Shown in pieces: positions 47,501 to 55,196 of a stretch of 64,000 nt of DNA. Numbering within the stretch: position 1 is the stretch's first letter; every line of letters begins with the position of its first letter. A program made the translations under genes and the position numbers. The notes under the pieces were generated by a model. It had not been told where the DNA came from. It did no database searches and saw only the letters and a list, made by a program, of their open reading frames with translations. The DNA is taken from the NCBI RefSeq assembly GCF_002834385.1, contig NZ_PITQ01000009.1:113249-177248 (forward strand), read 5' to 3'. This stretch comes from Rahnella sp. AA (GTDB taxonomy: Bacteria; Pseudomonadota; Gammaproteobacteria; Enterobacterales; Enterobacteriaceae).

Positions 47501-48703
47501 ATCGGGATTAAAAACGCTCAGCGGTGCCTGCTGTTCTGGTGGAATACTCAGGCGGGATAAATAGCCCGCGCCGTCGCCGATATCGCCCCACAGCAGCACG
47601 CCTTTCAGCTGGTTATCGCGCATCACCAGGCGACGGTAGTGCCCTTCAATCGGATCGAATGTGCGGTGAATCTGTGCCTCCGGCGTCGGGTGTAAATCCC
47701 CGACGCAGAACAAACTGATGCCCGTGACTTTTAAACGCAGCGGGACATTTTGCGTGGAGAAAGGCGGTATCTCTTTCCCCGCCAGCCGTGCCGCCAGCGC
47801 TTCGGCCTGCTGCCAGCACGGTGCGACCAGACCGAACGTCAGTTCACCCAGCTGACAGCATTCGCCGATGGCCGAAATATGCGGATCAGACGTTTGCAAC
47901 TGGTCATCGACGAGAATGCCGCGTCCGCAAAGCAGCCCGGCGTTTTGTGCCAGCGTGATATCTGGCCGGACACCGGCTGCCACCACCACGCGCTGCGCCG
48001 GAATTTCGCGTCCGCAACCGAGCTTCACGGCCTGAAGACTCCCCGTGGCGCTGGCAACGTAAGACGCCGTTTCTGCCTGCAAAAGGGTGTCAATTCCGCG
48101 TGCCGACAGACTCTCGCGAAGCAATCCCCCGGCCGTTTCATCCAGTTGCTGATCCATCAGATGCAGGCCACGGTGTAAAAGCGTCACCTGCATTCCGCGC
48201 AGCGCCAGCGCAGCCGCGGCTTCCACACCAAGCACGCCGCCGCCGATCACCACCGCCGGTTGCCCGGCGTAATGCCCCCGAAGAATGTCCGCGACATCCT
48301 GATGATTACGAAAACCGTGGATCCCCGGTAAATCAGAACCCGGCAACGGCGGCATAAAGGGGCGCGATCCTGTGGCGATCACCAGATGGTCATAACGCAG
48401 CGTCTGTCCGCCCGCCCGCACCAGACGGGCGTGGCGATCAATGTCTGTCACGGCAATACCGGCCATAAACGTGACGTTGTGACGTGTGTACCAGTGCGTA
48501 TCATGCGTCGTGATGTCATCCGGGCTTTTTTCACCTGATAAGACCGGCGTGAGCAAAATGCGGTTGTACGCGGCATGATTTTCATCGCCGATAATCATCA
48601 GGTAAAAACGCTCCGGTGCCTGTTCGCACAGCCGTTCTGCCAGCCGTATGCCCGCCATACCGTTGCCGATGATGATCAGAGTCGGTTTATCCATTGCGTT
48701 CAC
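44498..48703 (-). CDS. nasB: Fused NasC (FAD electron-transfer) - NasB (nitrite reductase) protein
   Basis: 1401 residues in one frame. Residues 1 to about 420 form a complete pyridine-nucleotide:disulfide-type FAD oxidoreductase equal to NasC (IIGNGMAGIRLAE, VVIGGGVLGVEAA). Residues 425-1401 are a complete NasB/NirB nitrite reductase: a second FAD/NAD module (VVVGGGLLGLEAANAL), a BFD-like [2Fe-2S] domain (CSCHNVSKGDI, CGGC), the siroheme/[4Fe-4S] ligands Cys1064, Cys1070, Cys1104 and Cys1108, and a C-terminal NirD-like Rieske fold. In Klebsiella nasC and nasB are separate. Here an internal ATG at 47431 (residue 425) keeps a strong GAGGAG seven bases upstream, so a separate NasB may also be made. 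No stop separates the two parts. Confidence 0.9.
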   Translation of the reverse strand: MNAMDKPTLIIIGNGMAGIRLAERLCEQAPERFYLMIIGDENHAAYNRILLTPVLSGEKSPDDITTHDTHWYTRHNVTFMAGIAVTDIDRHARLVRAGGQTLRYDHLVIATGSRPFMPPLPGSDLPGIHGFRNHQDVADILRGHYAGQPAVVIGGGVLGVEAAAALALRGMQVTLLHRGLHLMDQQLDETAGGLLRESLSARGIDTLLQAETASYVASATGSLQAVKLGCGREIPAQRVVVAAGVRPDITLAQNAGLLCGRGILVDDQLQTSDPHISAIGECCQLGELTFGLVAPCWQQAEALAARLAGKEIPPFSTQNVPLRLKVTGISLFCVGDLHPTPEAQIHRTFDPIEGHYRRLVMRDNQLKGVLLWGDIGDGAGYLSRLSIPPEQQAPLSVFNPDEPPAMKIKPLTDPLSPEIARSNVMSKPVLVMAGHGMVGHHFLQQLVARELHLQYQIIVFAEEKSPAYDRVHLSEFFSGRSAASLSMVEDGFFESTGIELRLAHGIEHVDTQHRFVVDHQGRQTAYDVLVLATGSYPFVPPIPGNDAPGCLVYRTLDDLAAIQACAANGKTGVVVGGGLLGLEAANALKHLGLQTHVVEFAPRLMGVQLDEGGAGMLRRKIEALGVQVHTGKETRAIVAGETGGYRMEFADGSHLDTDLVLFSAGIRPRDQLAKECGLEVGPRGGIVINDQCRTSDPAIFAIGECALWNGQIFGLVAPGYQMARTLADTLCGSDVAFKGADMSTKLKLLGVEVASVGDAHGRTAGSQSYSWVDGPADIYKKIVVSGDGKRLLGAVLVGDSTEYSTLLQMMLNDMPLPARPEGLILPASAGAAPQSLGVAALPDGAQICSCHNVSKGDICEAVKGGCGDMAAIKSCTKAATGCGGCAALTKQVMEYALTEMGVEVKKDVCEHFAYSRQEIYHLVRLGNIRTFEELIHKHGQGTGCEICKPLAGSILASCWNDYVLKPQHLPLQDTNDRYFANIQKDGTYSIVPRIPAGEITPDGLIAIGLVARRYNLYTKITGGQRVDLFGARLEQLPEIWQQLVDAGFETGHAYGKSLRTVKSCVGSNWCRYGVQDSTSLALRLENRYKGLRSPHKIKMAVSGCTRECAEAQSKDVGVIATEKGWNLYVCGNGGMKPRHADLLAQDMSTEDLIRTVDRFLMFYVRTADRLQRTSTWMDNLEGGMDYLRQVVIDDSLDIAAELENEMDAVVGTYQCEWQTTLASPDRLALFRPFVNSQEPDEAVVMVTERQQIRPATPQERARMPAVTVNQPQMAVHGWVELCDLSAIPVNAGMAARLANRQIALFHLPDHPQQVFALSNHEPDSDANVLARGLVGDVKGEPVVISPLYKQRFRLQDGRSVDDAQNVLSVWPVKIEEGRVWVQEVPSVAESVSAEIIATVSL
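47429..47444 (-). promoter_or_regulatory. Internal ribosome binding site and start for a separate NasB
   Basis: On the minus strand GAGGAG (47439-47444) precedes an in-frame ATG (47429-47431) by seven bases, exactly at the boundary where NasB homology begins (MSKPVLVMAGHGMVG). It looks like the ancestral nasB ribosome site preserved within the fused frame. Confidence 0.75.
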
Positions 48704-48714
48704 CCCGCCCGAAA

Positions 48715-49512
48715 TCAGGCGACAGCCTGGTGTTTTTCATGCAGGAATTGCAGAACCTGCTGACGGTACTGGTGGAACAGCGGATCGTTCGCCAGCGCCA
48801 GCCGTGAGCGCGGGCGCGCAAGTTCCACCTGCAACACTTCACCGACTTTCGCCGCAGGACCGTTGGTCATCATCATGACGCGGTCAGACAACAGCACCGC
48901 TTCATCAACATCGTGGGTGATCAGCAAAATGGTGGTTTTCAGCCTTGACTGAATTTCCATAACGGCGTCCTGCAAATGCGCGCGGGTTAACGCGTCAAGC
49001 GCACCAAAGGGTTCATCCATCAGCAACACTTTCGGTTTCATCGCCAGCGCACGGGCAATACCCACACGTTGTTTCATGCCTCCGGAAATTTCGCCGGGAC
49101 GTTTATCCGCCGCGTGTCCCATGTGAACCAGCTCGAGGTTGTGCGTGATCCACGCCTGCATTTCCCCCTTGCTCATCTGGCCTTTGAACACCTGATTCAC
49201 CGCCAGCGCGACATTCTCAGACGCGGTCAGCCACGGCAGCAGCGAATGGTTCTGGAACACGACGCCACGTTCCGGGCCGGGGCCGGTGATTTCCTGGTTA
49301 TCACACAGCAGGACTCCCTCCGTCGGGCGGCTCAGCCCGGCGATCAGATTCAGTAAGGTGGATTTCCCGCAACCGGAATGCCCGATCAGGCTGACCGTCT
49401 CGCCCTGCGCGATATCGAAACTGACATTATCGAGCGCCAGAAACGCGCCTTTCGCGGTCGGGAAACTCTGGCTGACGTTTTGCACGCAGATAATCGCTTT
49501 GTCATTTTTCAT
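48715..49512 (-). CDS. nasD: Nitrate ABC transporter ATP-binding protein NasD
   Basis: 265 residues. Walker A GHSGCGKST, signature SGGMKQR, Walker B VLLMDEPFGALDA and switch His (LLITHDVDEA) are intact. NrtD/SsuB-like family. It powers nitrate import with NasE and NasF. Eleven bases separate it from the fused nasCB gene. Symbol follows the Klebsiella nasFEDCBA naming. Confidence 0.93.
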   Translation of the reverse strand: MKNDKAIICVQNVSQSFPTAKGAFLALDNVSFDIAQGETVSLIGHSGCGKSTLLNLIAGLSRPTEGVLLCDNQEITGPGPERGVVFQNHSLLPWLTASENVALAVNQVFKGQMSKGEMQAWITHNLELVHMGHAADKRPGEISGGMKQRVGIARALAMKPKVLLMDEPFGALDALTRAHLQDAVMEIQSRLKTTILLITHDVDEAVLLSDRVMMMTNGPAAKVGEVLQVELARPRSRLALANDPLFHQYRQQVLQFLHEKHQAVA

Positions 49513-49521
49513 GTCAGGCTC

Positions 49522-50421
49522 CTAGTGGTTGTCGTAGCTGAAACGGCGGGCAATGGCCATCAGCCCCTGCTCCAGCACCATGCCCACCACACCAATCAGC
49601 AGGATGGCGATAATGATGTTTTCAACGTTGAGGTTGTTCCATTCGTTCCAGATCCAGAAACCAATACCGACGCCGCCGGTGAGCATTTCGGCTGCGACAA
49701 TCACCAGCCACGCAATGCCAATCGACAGACGGACGCCGGTGAGGATGTACGGCAGCACGGCGGGAAAGAGGATCTTGCGCATGACGGTGAATTCACTGAG
49801 CCTGAGCACCCGCGCCACATTGAGGTAATCCTGCGGAATACGGGCGACGCCTTCCGCCGTATTGAGGATCATTGGCCAGATGGAGCAGATAAAAATGGTC
49901 CACGCCGACGCGGGTTCTGCGCGCTGGAACAGCAACAGGCCGATCGGCAGCCAGGCCAGCGGGCTGACCGGGCGCAAAAGCGAGATGATCGGATTGAGCA
50001 TATTGGCGATAAAGCTGAAACGGCCAATCAGAAAACCGGCCGGTATGCCGATCAGTGCCGCCATCCCGAAGCCCATCGCCACGCGTTTCAGCGAGGCCAG
50101 CACGTTCCAGCCAATGCCCATGTCATTGGGTCCGGCAATGTAAAACGGGTCAGCAAAAATCACTTTTGCCGCTTCCCAGGTTTTCAGCGGCGTGGGGAAA
50201 CCTTTGCTGCTGAGGGCGGCAATCTGCCAGACCGCAATCAGGACGATGGCACCGAGCAGCGCCGGAATGGCTTTTTGCAGGAAACGACGCGATACCGCGC
50301 GGATCCGCACCCCGATAGGCGTCTTCGCGACGGCAACCGGCTGGACGGTTCTGAGCGGCACAATTTCTGCGCTCACCGGTTCATTCAGCGTAACAATCTG
50401 GGTTTTTGTGTTCGTGGACAT
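49522..50421 (-). CDS. nasE: Nitrate ABC transporter permease NasE
   Basis: 299 residues from the ATG at 50421, which has a GAGG ribosome site just after the nasF stop; a GTG at 50433 would add four residues. NrtB-type permease with an N-terminal cytosolic stretch, about six helices and the EAA-like loop (VARIPQDYLNVARVLRLSEF). Inner membrane. Confidence 0.92.
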   Translation of the reverse strand: MSTNTKTQIVTLNEPVSAEIVPLRTVQPVAVAKTPIGVRIRAVSRRFLQKAIPALLGAIVLIAVWQIAALSSKGFPTPLKTWEAAKVIFADPFYIAGPNDMGIGWNVLASLKRVAMGFGMAALIGIPAGFLIGRFSFIANMLNPIISLLRPVSPLAWLPIGLLLFQRAEPASAWTIFICSIWPMILNTAEGVARIPQDYLNVARVLRLSEFTVMRKILFPAVLPYILTGVRLSIGIAWLVIVAAEMLTGGVGIGFWIWNEWNNLNVENIIIAILLIGVVGMVLEQGLMAIARRFSYDNH

Positions 50422-50433
50422 CGGCGACCTCAC

Positions 50434-51696
50434 TTAACGTTTCATGGCAAAACTGTTGGCGTATTCAGCAGGATGACTGCCGTCCCAGACGTTTCCGTCC
50501 ATCAGTGTGCTGGTTCGCATATCACTTGCAGGCAGGTTTATCCCGCCCACGGCGGTCGCCGCCTGTTTATAGACGTCGATGCGATTGATTTTTTTGGCTA
50601 CCGCGAGATAGTCAGGATCCTGGTCGAGCAGTCCCCAGCGTTTGTGCTGGGTCAGAAACCACATCCCGTCGGAGAGGTACGGGTAATTGACCGCGCCATC
50701 GTTGAAAAAGCGCATGCTGTGGGCGTCCTTCCATTTCTTGCCTAAACCGTTTTCGTAATCGCCGAGCATCCGCCCCTGAAGAGTTTCCACCGGTGTGTTG
50801 ATGTAAGCGCGACCCGCCACGACCTGCGCGGTTTCGATACGGTTGGCATCGGAGGTATCAATCCAGCGGGACGCATCCAGCACCGCCGCAGTCAGGGCGC
50901 GCGCAGAATTCGGATTAGCATCGACCCAGGCTGACGTGGTGCCGAGGATCTTTTCAGGATGATCCGGCCAGATTTCCTGTGACGTGATGGCGGTATAGCC
51001 GATATCGTCCTGAATCGCCCGCTGGTTCCAGGGTTCCCCCACGCAAAAACCACTCATGTTGCCGATCTTCATGTTCACCACCATCTGCGGTGGCGGAACG
51101 ACCACATTTCGCACATCGTTAAACGGGTGGATCCCGGCATTCGCCAGCCAGTAATACAGCCACATGGCATGTGTCCCGGTCGGGAACGTCTGCGCAAAGG
51201 TGTAAGTGCCTTTGGCACTGGCATCGACCACTTTTTTCAGCGACGCAGAGTCCGTTACACCGGCCTGTTTTAACTGGTTCGACAACGTGATCGCCTGCCC
51301 GTTATTGTTGAGCGCCATCAGCATTGCCATGTCGTGCTGCGGTCCGGAAACCCCAAGTTGCAATCCGTACACCAGCCCGTACAACACATGTGCGGCATCC
51401 AGTTCACCGGAGACCAGTTTGTCGCGCACCGACGCCCAGCTCGATTCCTTACTCGGGATGATTTTGATGCCGTACTTTTCATCAAACTTTTTCACCGCGG
51501 CCATCACGACGGAAGAACAGTCAGTCAGCGGAATAAAACCCACGCGGATCTCTTTCTTTTCCGGTGCGTCTGAACCCGCCGCCCAGACGCTGTTCATAAA
51601 TCCCGGCATCATCATGCTGCCGCCCAGCGCCGCACTGCCCGCAATGAAGCGCCGGCGGGTGAATTGCCCCAGAATTTGGTTGTTGTCTTTCGTCAT
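50434..51696 (-). CDS. nasF: Nitrate ABC transporter substrate-binding protein NasF
   Basis: 420 residues with a Tat signal (FTRRRFIAGSAALGG) and a mature NrtA/NasF-type periplasmic binding domain (VGFIPLTDCSSVVMA, PTGTHAMWLYYWLANAGIHP, GNMSGFCVGEPWNQRA). It binds nitrate/nitrite in the periplasm. First structural gene of the operon; an untranslated leader of about 130 bases precedes it with antitermination elements. The ribosome site is AGGAAG. Confidence 0.95.
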   Translation of the reverse strand: MTKDNNQILGQFTRRRFIAGSAALGGSMMMPGFMNSVWAAGSDAPEKKEIRVGFIPLTDCSSVVMAAVKKFDEKYGIKIIPSKESSWASVRDKLVSGELDAAHVLYGLVYGLQLGVSGPQHDMAMLMALNNNGQAITLSNQLKQAGVTDSASLKKVVDASAKGTYTFAQTFPTGTHAMWLYYWLANAGIHPFNDVRNVVVPPPQMVVNMKIGNMSGFCVGEPWNQRAIQDDIGYTAITSQEIWPDHPEKILGTTSAWVDANPNSARALTAAVLDASRWIDTSDANRIETAQVVAGRAYINTPVETLQGRMLGDYENGLGKKWKDAHSMRFFNDGAVNYPYLSDGMWFLTQHKRWGLLDQDPDYLAVAKKINRIDVYKQAATAVGGINLPASDMRTSTLMDGNVWDGSHPAEYANSFAMKR

Positions 51697-51726
51697 TGCG
51701 GCTTCCTGTAATGGTGAAAAATGAAC

Positions 51727-51776
51727 AAAAAAAAAGCGTCCGGTTAGCGCTCAGTTTCCTGAACGCTAACGGACGC
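51727..51776 (-). terminator. Leader intrinsic terminator of the nasF operon
   Basis: Transcribed on the minus strand: arm 51759-51776, GAAA tetraloop 51755-51758, arm 51736-51754, then nine U residues (51735-51727). The stem is about 18 bp with one bulge and one G-U pair. It lies 30 bases before the nasF ATG and so would stop transcription before the structural genes unless antiterminated. Confidence 0.92.
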
Positions 51777-51786
51777 CTTTATCCGT
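51769..51786 (-). promoter_or_regulatory. ANTAR hairpin P2 (overlaps the leader terminator)
   Basis: RNA on the minus strand: ACGGAU, hexaloop AAAGGC, GUCCGU. The loop has A at position 1 and G at position 4, the ANTAR-substrate hallmark. Its 3' arm shares bases 51769-51776 with the terminator's 5' arm, so the two structures exclude one another. Confidence 0.82.
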
Positions 51787-51795
51787 AATTCTGAC

Positions 51796-51813
51796 CAGAC
51801 CGCCATTGGCCTG
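51796..51813 (-). promoter_or_regulatory. ANTAR hairpin P1
   Basis: RNA on the minus strand: CAGGCC, hexaloop AAUGGC (A1, G4), GGUCUG, a 6-bp stem with one G-U pair. It is separated from P2 by a 9-base linker, as in the two-hairpin motif bound by ANTAR antiterminators. Confidence 0.85.
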
Positions 51814-51834
51814 ATACTTATGTCTTCGAAATAA

Positions 51835-51851
51835 TGCAGTTTGTGTGCCAA
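51835..51851 (-). promoter_or_regulatory. Sigma-54 promoter of the nasF operon
   Basis: Minus strand TTGGCACACAAACTGCA: the -24 GG and -12 GC are separated by ten bases as required, and TTGGCAC matches the -24 consensus. The start would fall near 51825, about a dozen bases before P1. Klebsiella nasF is known to be sigma-N/NtrC controlled. Confidence 0.85.
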
Positions 51852-51914
51852 CTCCTTGCGTCATTGCAAAATCAGCCTGTTAGCGACATGACCAGCGGGA
51901 ATGGCCGTTTATGT

Positions 51915-51929
51915 GCACCGGAACAGCAC
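51915..51929. promoter_or_regulatory. Weak NtrC-like site, promoter-proximal
   Basis: GCAC-N7-GCAC, a degenerate copy of GCAC-N7-GTGC. Centred 33 bases (three helical turns) from the better site at 51948-51962 and about 97 bases upstream of the predicted start. Confidence 0.45.
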
Positions 51930-51947
51930 GTCCTGCACATCGCAAAG

Positions 51948-51962
51948 GCACACGCACAGTGC
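51948..51962. promoter_or_regulatory. NtrC-like enhancer site
   Basis: GCAC-ACGCACA-GTGC fits the NtrC core GCAC-N7-GTGC. It is about 130 bases upstream of the predicted nasF start, a typical enhancer distance, and immediately after the nasR stop. Confidence 0.65.
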
Positions 51963-51964
51963 AA

Positions 51965-53197
51965 CTACTCCCTTGGTGTTACACCCTCCTTTTTCGCCAA
52001 TACCGATGAGACCGCCAGCATGGCGTCGGCAATTTCGGCGAGTTTTTTATTCTGATTCATCGCCATATCGCGCAGGGTTTTATGCGCCTGCGGTTCGGTC
52101 ATTCCGTGATGCTGAATCAGTAAGCTTTTCGCGCGTTCAATCAGCTTTCGCTCAGTGAGCGTGGCGCGAAGTTCGGCCAGTTCGGCGTCCCGCGCCTGTA
52201 ACTGGCGCGACTGTTGCTCGACCAGTTCAAGCACCGCGCGGCTGAGTTGCAAGGGGATCAGGGCGGAATAATGGTTTTCCGGCTGCGAAATTTGTCCGAC
52301 ATCCTGCTGCTGAAGTTCGAGGGAAACCTGTGCTTCGCGGATACGCTTGCGGCAGCATTCCATCAAAATATCTTCAAGCAAATCTTCCACGATCTTCATG
52401 CCATCGATCCGTTCCGTGGTGACGGCAAACCAGCGTAAAGCCACGCCACCGGCCTCGCCGTCCGGCGTCGTACGGGTGCAGGCTATACGCCGGAAACGCT
52501 CAAACTCGCTGCTGTCGCCACTCACTTGCTGTTGCCACAATGCCAGACAGCGGGCATCGGCGAATTCCGTGAACGTCTGGAAACAACGCTCCTGACCGTC
52601 GATCAGGTCCAAAAGTTGCTGGTGCGCCGCGTCGTCAAAATGCTGTGCCGCGAAACCCGCCGCCCCGGTTGCACGTTCCTGCCCCGCCAGCTCCTTACCC
52701 TGCATGAAGCTGAACATCGCCAGTAATGCCCGTGAAACCGGCGGATCACCCGAGATATCAGCCGCTTCAAATACCAGCGCCAGGTGTGTGCGGATCACCT
52801 CATTGTACTTGCGCATGGCGTCAGGCTGGCCGATCGTCTGCTCCTGAATCTGCTGACGCAGTAACGGCAACGTGCTGAGGCTGTGTAAAACGGCGGCAAT
52901 ACGGCTGAATAATCGCGGGGCATTGCCCATCGGCTGGCCGGTGAGATCCAGCGCCTGAAGTTGCTGATGCACAACCTGTTCGGCCATTTGCACCTGCAAC
53001 GCCCGTTCGCTGAGCTGTCCGGCCCAGGTTTCCCCGTGAGAACACAGAAATATATTTGCCGTTCCCCGCTCACGTTGCAGCACATGGATCAGTTGGCTGA
53101 CCGCACCGACCAGTTCACCCATCTGCAGGAGTTGTTGCAGGCAGGTAATTTCACTTTTTTTCGACGCCAGAACGAATCCGAGAGCAGTTAGGGTCAT
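51965..53197 (-). CDS. nasR: Nitrate-responsive antiterminator NasR (NIT-ANTAR)
   Basis: 410 residues from the ATG at 53197; a 21-residue upstream extension of the frame is rejected. The NIT nitrate/nitrite-sensing domain fills about residues 20-270 (LIHVLQRERGTANIFLCS near the start). The ANTAR RNA-binding domain is at the C-terminus (ATLTERKLIERAKSLLIQHHGMTEPQAHKTLRDMAM). In Klebsiella NasR binds the nasF leader when nitrate or nitrite is present and prevents termination. The matching RNA target is present immediately downstream at 51769-51813. Confidence 0.95.
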   Translation of the reverse strand: MTLTALGFVLASKKSEITCLQQLLQMGELVGAVSQLIHVLQRERGTANIFLCSHGETWAGQLSERALQVQMAEQVVHQQLQALDLTGQPMGNAPRLFSRIAAVLHSLSTLPLLRQQIQEQTIGQPDAMRKYNEVIRTHLALVFEAADISGDPPVSRALLAMFSFMQGKELAGQERATGAAGFAAQHFDDAAHQQLLDLIDGQERCFQTFTEFADARCLALWQQQVSGDSSEFERFRRIACTRTTPDGEAGGVALRWFAVTTERIDGMKIVEDLLEDILMECCRKRIREAQVSLELQQQDVGQISQPENHYSALIPLQLSRAVLELVEQQSRQLQARDAELAELRATLTERKLIERAKSLLIQHHGMTEPQAHKTLRDMAMNQNKKLAEIADAMLAVSSVLAKKEGVTPRE

Positions 53198-53409
53198 GAA
53201 GAAACCTGATGTGTGGGAAAGATTCAGGGATAAAGCAAGAAGCGTGCCGCAGGGGGGCAATCCGTTCAGCAGGATATTGAGCGCGCCAGGGTCAGATCTA
53301 AAAAATGCAAGACTACTGAGTGGGTCTTCAGCTTTCCGAATAGAAATCTTAAAAGATCACTTCGTAATTTTTACTTAAGGCAAATGGGTGGATGAGGTTA
53401 ATTTATTTC

Positions 53410-53428
53410 GAGAATGATTATCATTTGT
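53410..53428. promoter_or_regulatory. Fur-like box upstream of the FecI-type sigma gene
   Basis: GAGAATGATTATCATTTGT matches 14 of 19 positions of the Fur consensus, including the GAATGAT/ATCATT core. It is 22-40 bases before the ATG at 53450, fitting iron repression of the sigma factor. Confidence 0.75.
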
Positions 53429-53449
53429 GAATGAATGATTGTGGGATTT

Positions 53450-54043
53450 ATGTCTAAAATAGGCATCGCAGAAGTTCCCTGTCTTTCATTATCTGAGAAT
53501 CCAGTGCCGGCTTTCGAGAAATATTACACTGAATTATATCGGTTTATTAACCGTAAGCTTCGTGACCGCGAGCATTCAGAAGACATGGCGCAGGAGACGT
53601 TTATCCGGGCTTTGTCTGTCACGCAGCCGGTCCGGTCGCACCGGAGTTTGCTGTATCGCATCGCGCGAAATCTGCTGGTCGATCATTATCGCCGCCCCGA
53701 ACTTCCGCTGGATGAGGCTTCTGAAGAAACCGATGGCGCGCATTTTGCCGCACCGTCTTATCTGCAACCTTACGAACTCATTGAAGAAAATCAGTATAAT
53801 GCGCTGATGACCCGCACCATCGAAGCCCTGCCGCCACGATGCCGGGAAGCTTTTATCCTGCATCGTTTTGACGGATTGTCGCAAAAGGATGTCGCGAGCC
53901 ACATGGGAATATCCATCAATATGGTCGAGAAGCATATTATCCGCGCCATGATTGCCTGCCGGAACAGCAATGACGCCTGGCAGCAGGAACATCACACCCC
54001 GAAAGCCGCCGGTCACGCAGAAAAGGATGCCCGCGATGAATAA
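53450..54043 (+). CDS. FecI-like ECF sigma factor
   Basis: 197 residues from the ATG at 53450 (an earlier in-frame start at 53435 is less likely). Sigma-70 region 2 (YRFINRKLRDREHSEDMAQETFIRAL) and region 4 (ALPPRCREAFILHRFDGLSQKDVASHMGISINMVEKH) are both clear and typical of the iron-starvation ECF group. It should direct transcription of the downstream receptor operon when the FecR-like partner relays a receptor signal. Overlaps that gene by 8 bases. Confidence 0.92.
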   Translation: MSKIGIAEVPCLSLSENPVPAFEKYYTELYRFINRKLRDREHSEDMAQETFIRALSVTQPVRSHRSLLYRIARNLLVDHYRRPELPLDEASEETDGAHFAAPSYLQPYELIEENQYNALMTRTIEALPPRCREAFILHRFDGLSQKDVASHMGISINMVEKHIIRAMIACRNSNDAWQQEHHTPKAAGHAEKDARDE

Positions 54044-55067
54044 CATCTCTGATGCGCAGATGTCCGCCAGCGAACAGGCCGCGCGGTGGCTCAGCCGGCA
54101 ACAGGCCGGTTTGTCGGCACGCGAACAGCGCGAGTTTGATGAGTGGCTCTCGCAGGGCGAAAATGCCGGGGAATTTCAGGCGATGCAGGCCATGTGGCAG
54201 CGCGTCGGCGATTTGCCGCAGGAAAATATTGCCCGGTTGCGGGCTTCGCTGCCGGTGGAAAAGCCGCAGGCGCGTCGTCCTTTCTGGTTTGCCGCCCCGG
54301 TTGCCGCGCTGCTTTGCGTGATGCTGATGTGGCCCGCGTGGCAGTGGTTTGCACCGCCGGTCATGACCACCGCGTTCCATACCGGTCGCGGAGAATTAGA
54401 ACAACTCACGTTGCCCGATGGCACGCTCGTCAGCCTTGATGCCGAAACGCAGTTGCAGGTAGCGTATTTTGAGCAGCGCCGCGAAGTCACGCTGATCAAA
54501 GGTCAGGCGTATTTTCAGGTGCAACATCTGGAAGATAAGCCGTTTATCGTTTTCAGCGGCCCTTCCCGCGTGACGGTTTTGGGGACTCATTTCAGCGTAC
54601 GGTACATTCCGAAATCGATGAGCGGCGACGGTACGGACGTTGCCGTAAGCAGCGGCGCGGTGCGTGTCGGGCCGCGTTCGTGGCTGCAAAATATGCACTG
54701 GCGCGTGATGGCTACGCTGCGGCAGGATCCGCAAAACCGTCATCTTATGGTGCTTCGCGCTACGCAGCGGGCGACCAGCGATGCCAGCGGCGCACTGACG
54801 CGTCAGGCGTCTGTCGCGCCGGACACTATTGCCGACTGGCGGCAGTCGCGGATTAATTTTAATAACACCCCGCTCAGCCTGGCGCTGGCCGAATTCTCGC
54901 GTTACGGCGAAATGCCTTACCACGCAGCCTCGCCGGACGTCGCTGCGCTGCGCATCAGCGGCAGTTTTAACGTTCACCGCCCGGACAGTTTCGTCCGCGC
55001 ATTGCCTAAAGTGTTACCGGTAAAAATCAGCACGCAGACCGGCGAAACACAGATATCGCGGCGCTGA
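54036..55067 (+). CDS. FecR-like transmembrane sigma regulator
   Basis: 343 residues from the ATG at 54036, which has AAGGA eight bases upstream; longer starts lie inside the sigma gene. N-terminal cytosolic DUF4880/anti-sigma part (EQAARWLSRQQAGLSAREQREFDEWL), one membrane helix (about residues 85-105), then the periplasmic FecR domain (FHTGRGELEQLTLPDGTLVSLDAETQLQV, VTVLGTHFSVR) and a C-terminal STN-like segment that contacts the receptor. It transmits the signal from the TonB receptor to the ECF sigma. Confidence 0.92.
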   Translation: MNNISDAQMSASEQAARWLSRQQAGLSAREQREFDEWLSQGENAGEFQAMQAMWQRVGDLPQENIARLRASLPVEKPQARRPFWFAAPVAALLCVMLMWPAWQWFAPPVMTTAFHTGRGELEQLTLPDGTLVSLDAETQLQVAYFEQRREVTLIKGQAYFQVQHLEDKPFIVFSGPSRVTVLGTHFSVRYIPKSMSGDGTDVAVSSGAVRVGPRSWLQNMHWRVMATLRQDPQNRHLMVLRATQRATSDASGALTRQASVAPDTIADWRQSRINFNNTPLSLALAEFSRYGEMPYHAASPDVAALRISGSFNVHRPDSFVRALPKVLPVKISTQTGETQISRR

Positions 55068-55157
55068 TCGTCACAAAAATTTCCCCCCTGCTAAAAAAGT
55101 TTAAAAAATTTCAGGAGACGACGTCAGGGTTTTGGCGTCGGTCTCGTCTTCAGAAAG

Positions 55158-55176
55158 GATAATGATTCTTATTTGG
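55158..55176. promoter_or_regulatory. Fur-like box upstream of the TonB receptor
   Basis: GATAATGATTCTTATTTGG matches 13 of 19 Fur consensus positions with a perfect left half. It lies 21-39 bases before the ATG at 55197. Confidence 0.7.
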
Positions 55177-55196
55177 TTTTTTCTGGGGATAACTGC

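Noticed and set aside
49378..50745. 455-codon open frame antisense to nasD, nasE and nasF
   Set aside because: Crosses three well-supported genes on the opposite strand; composition is a translated complement of transport genes.
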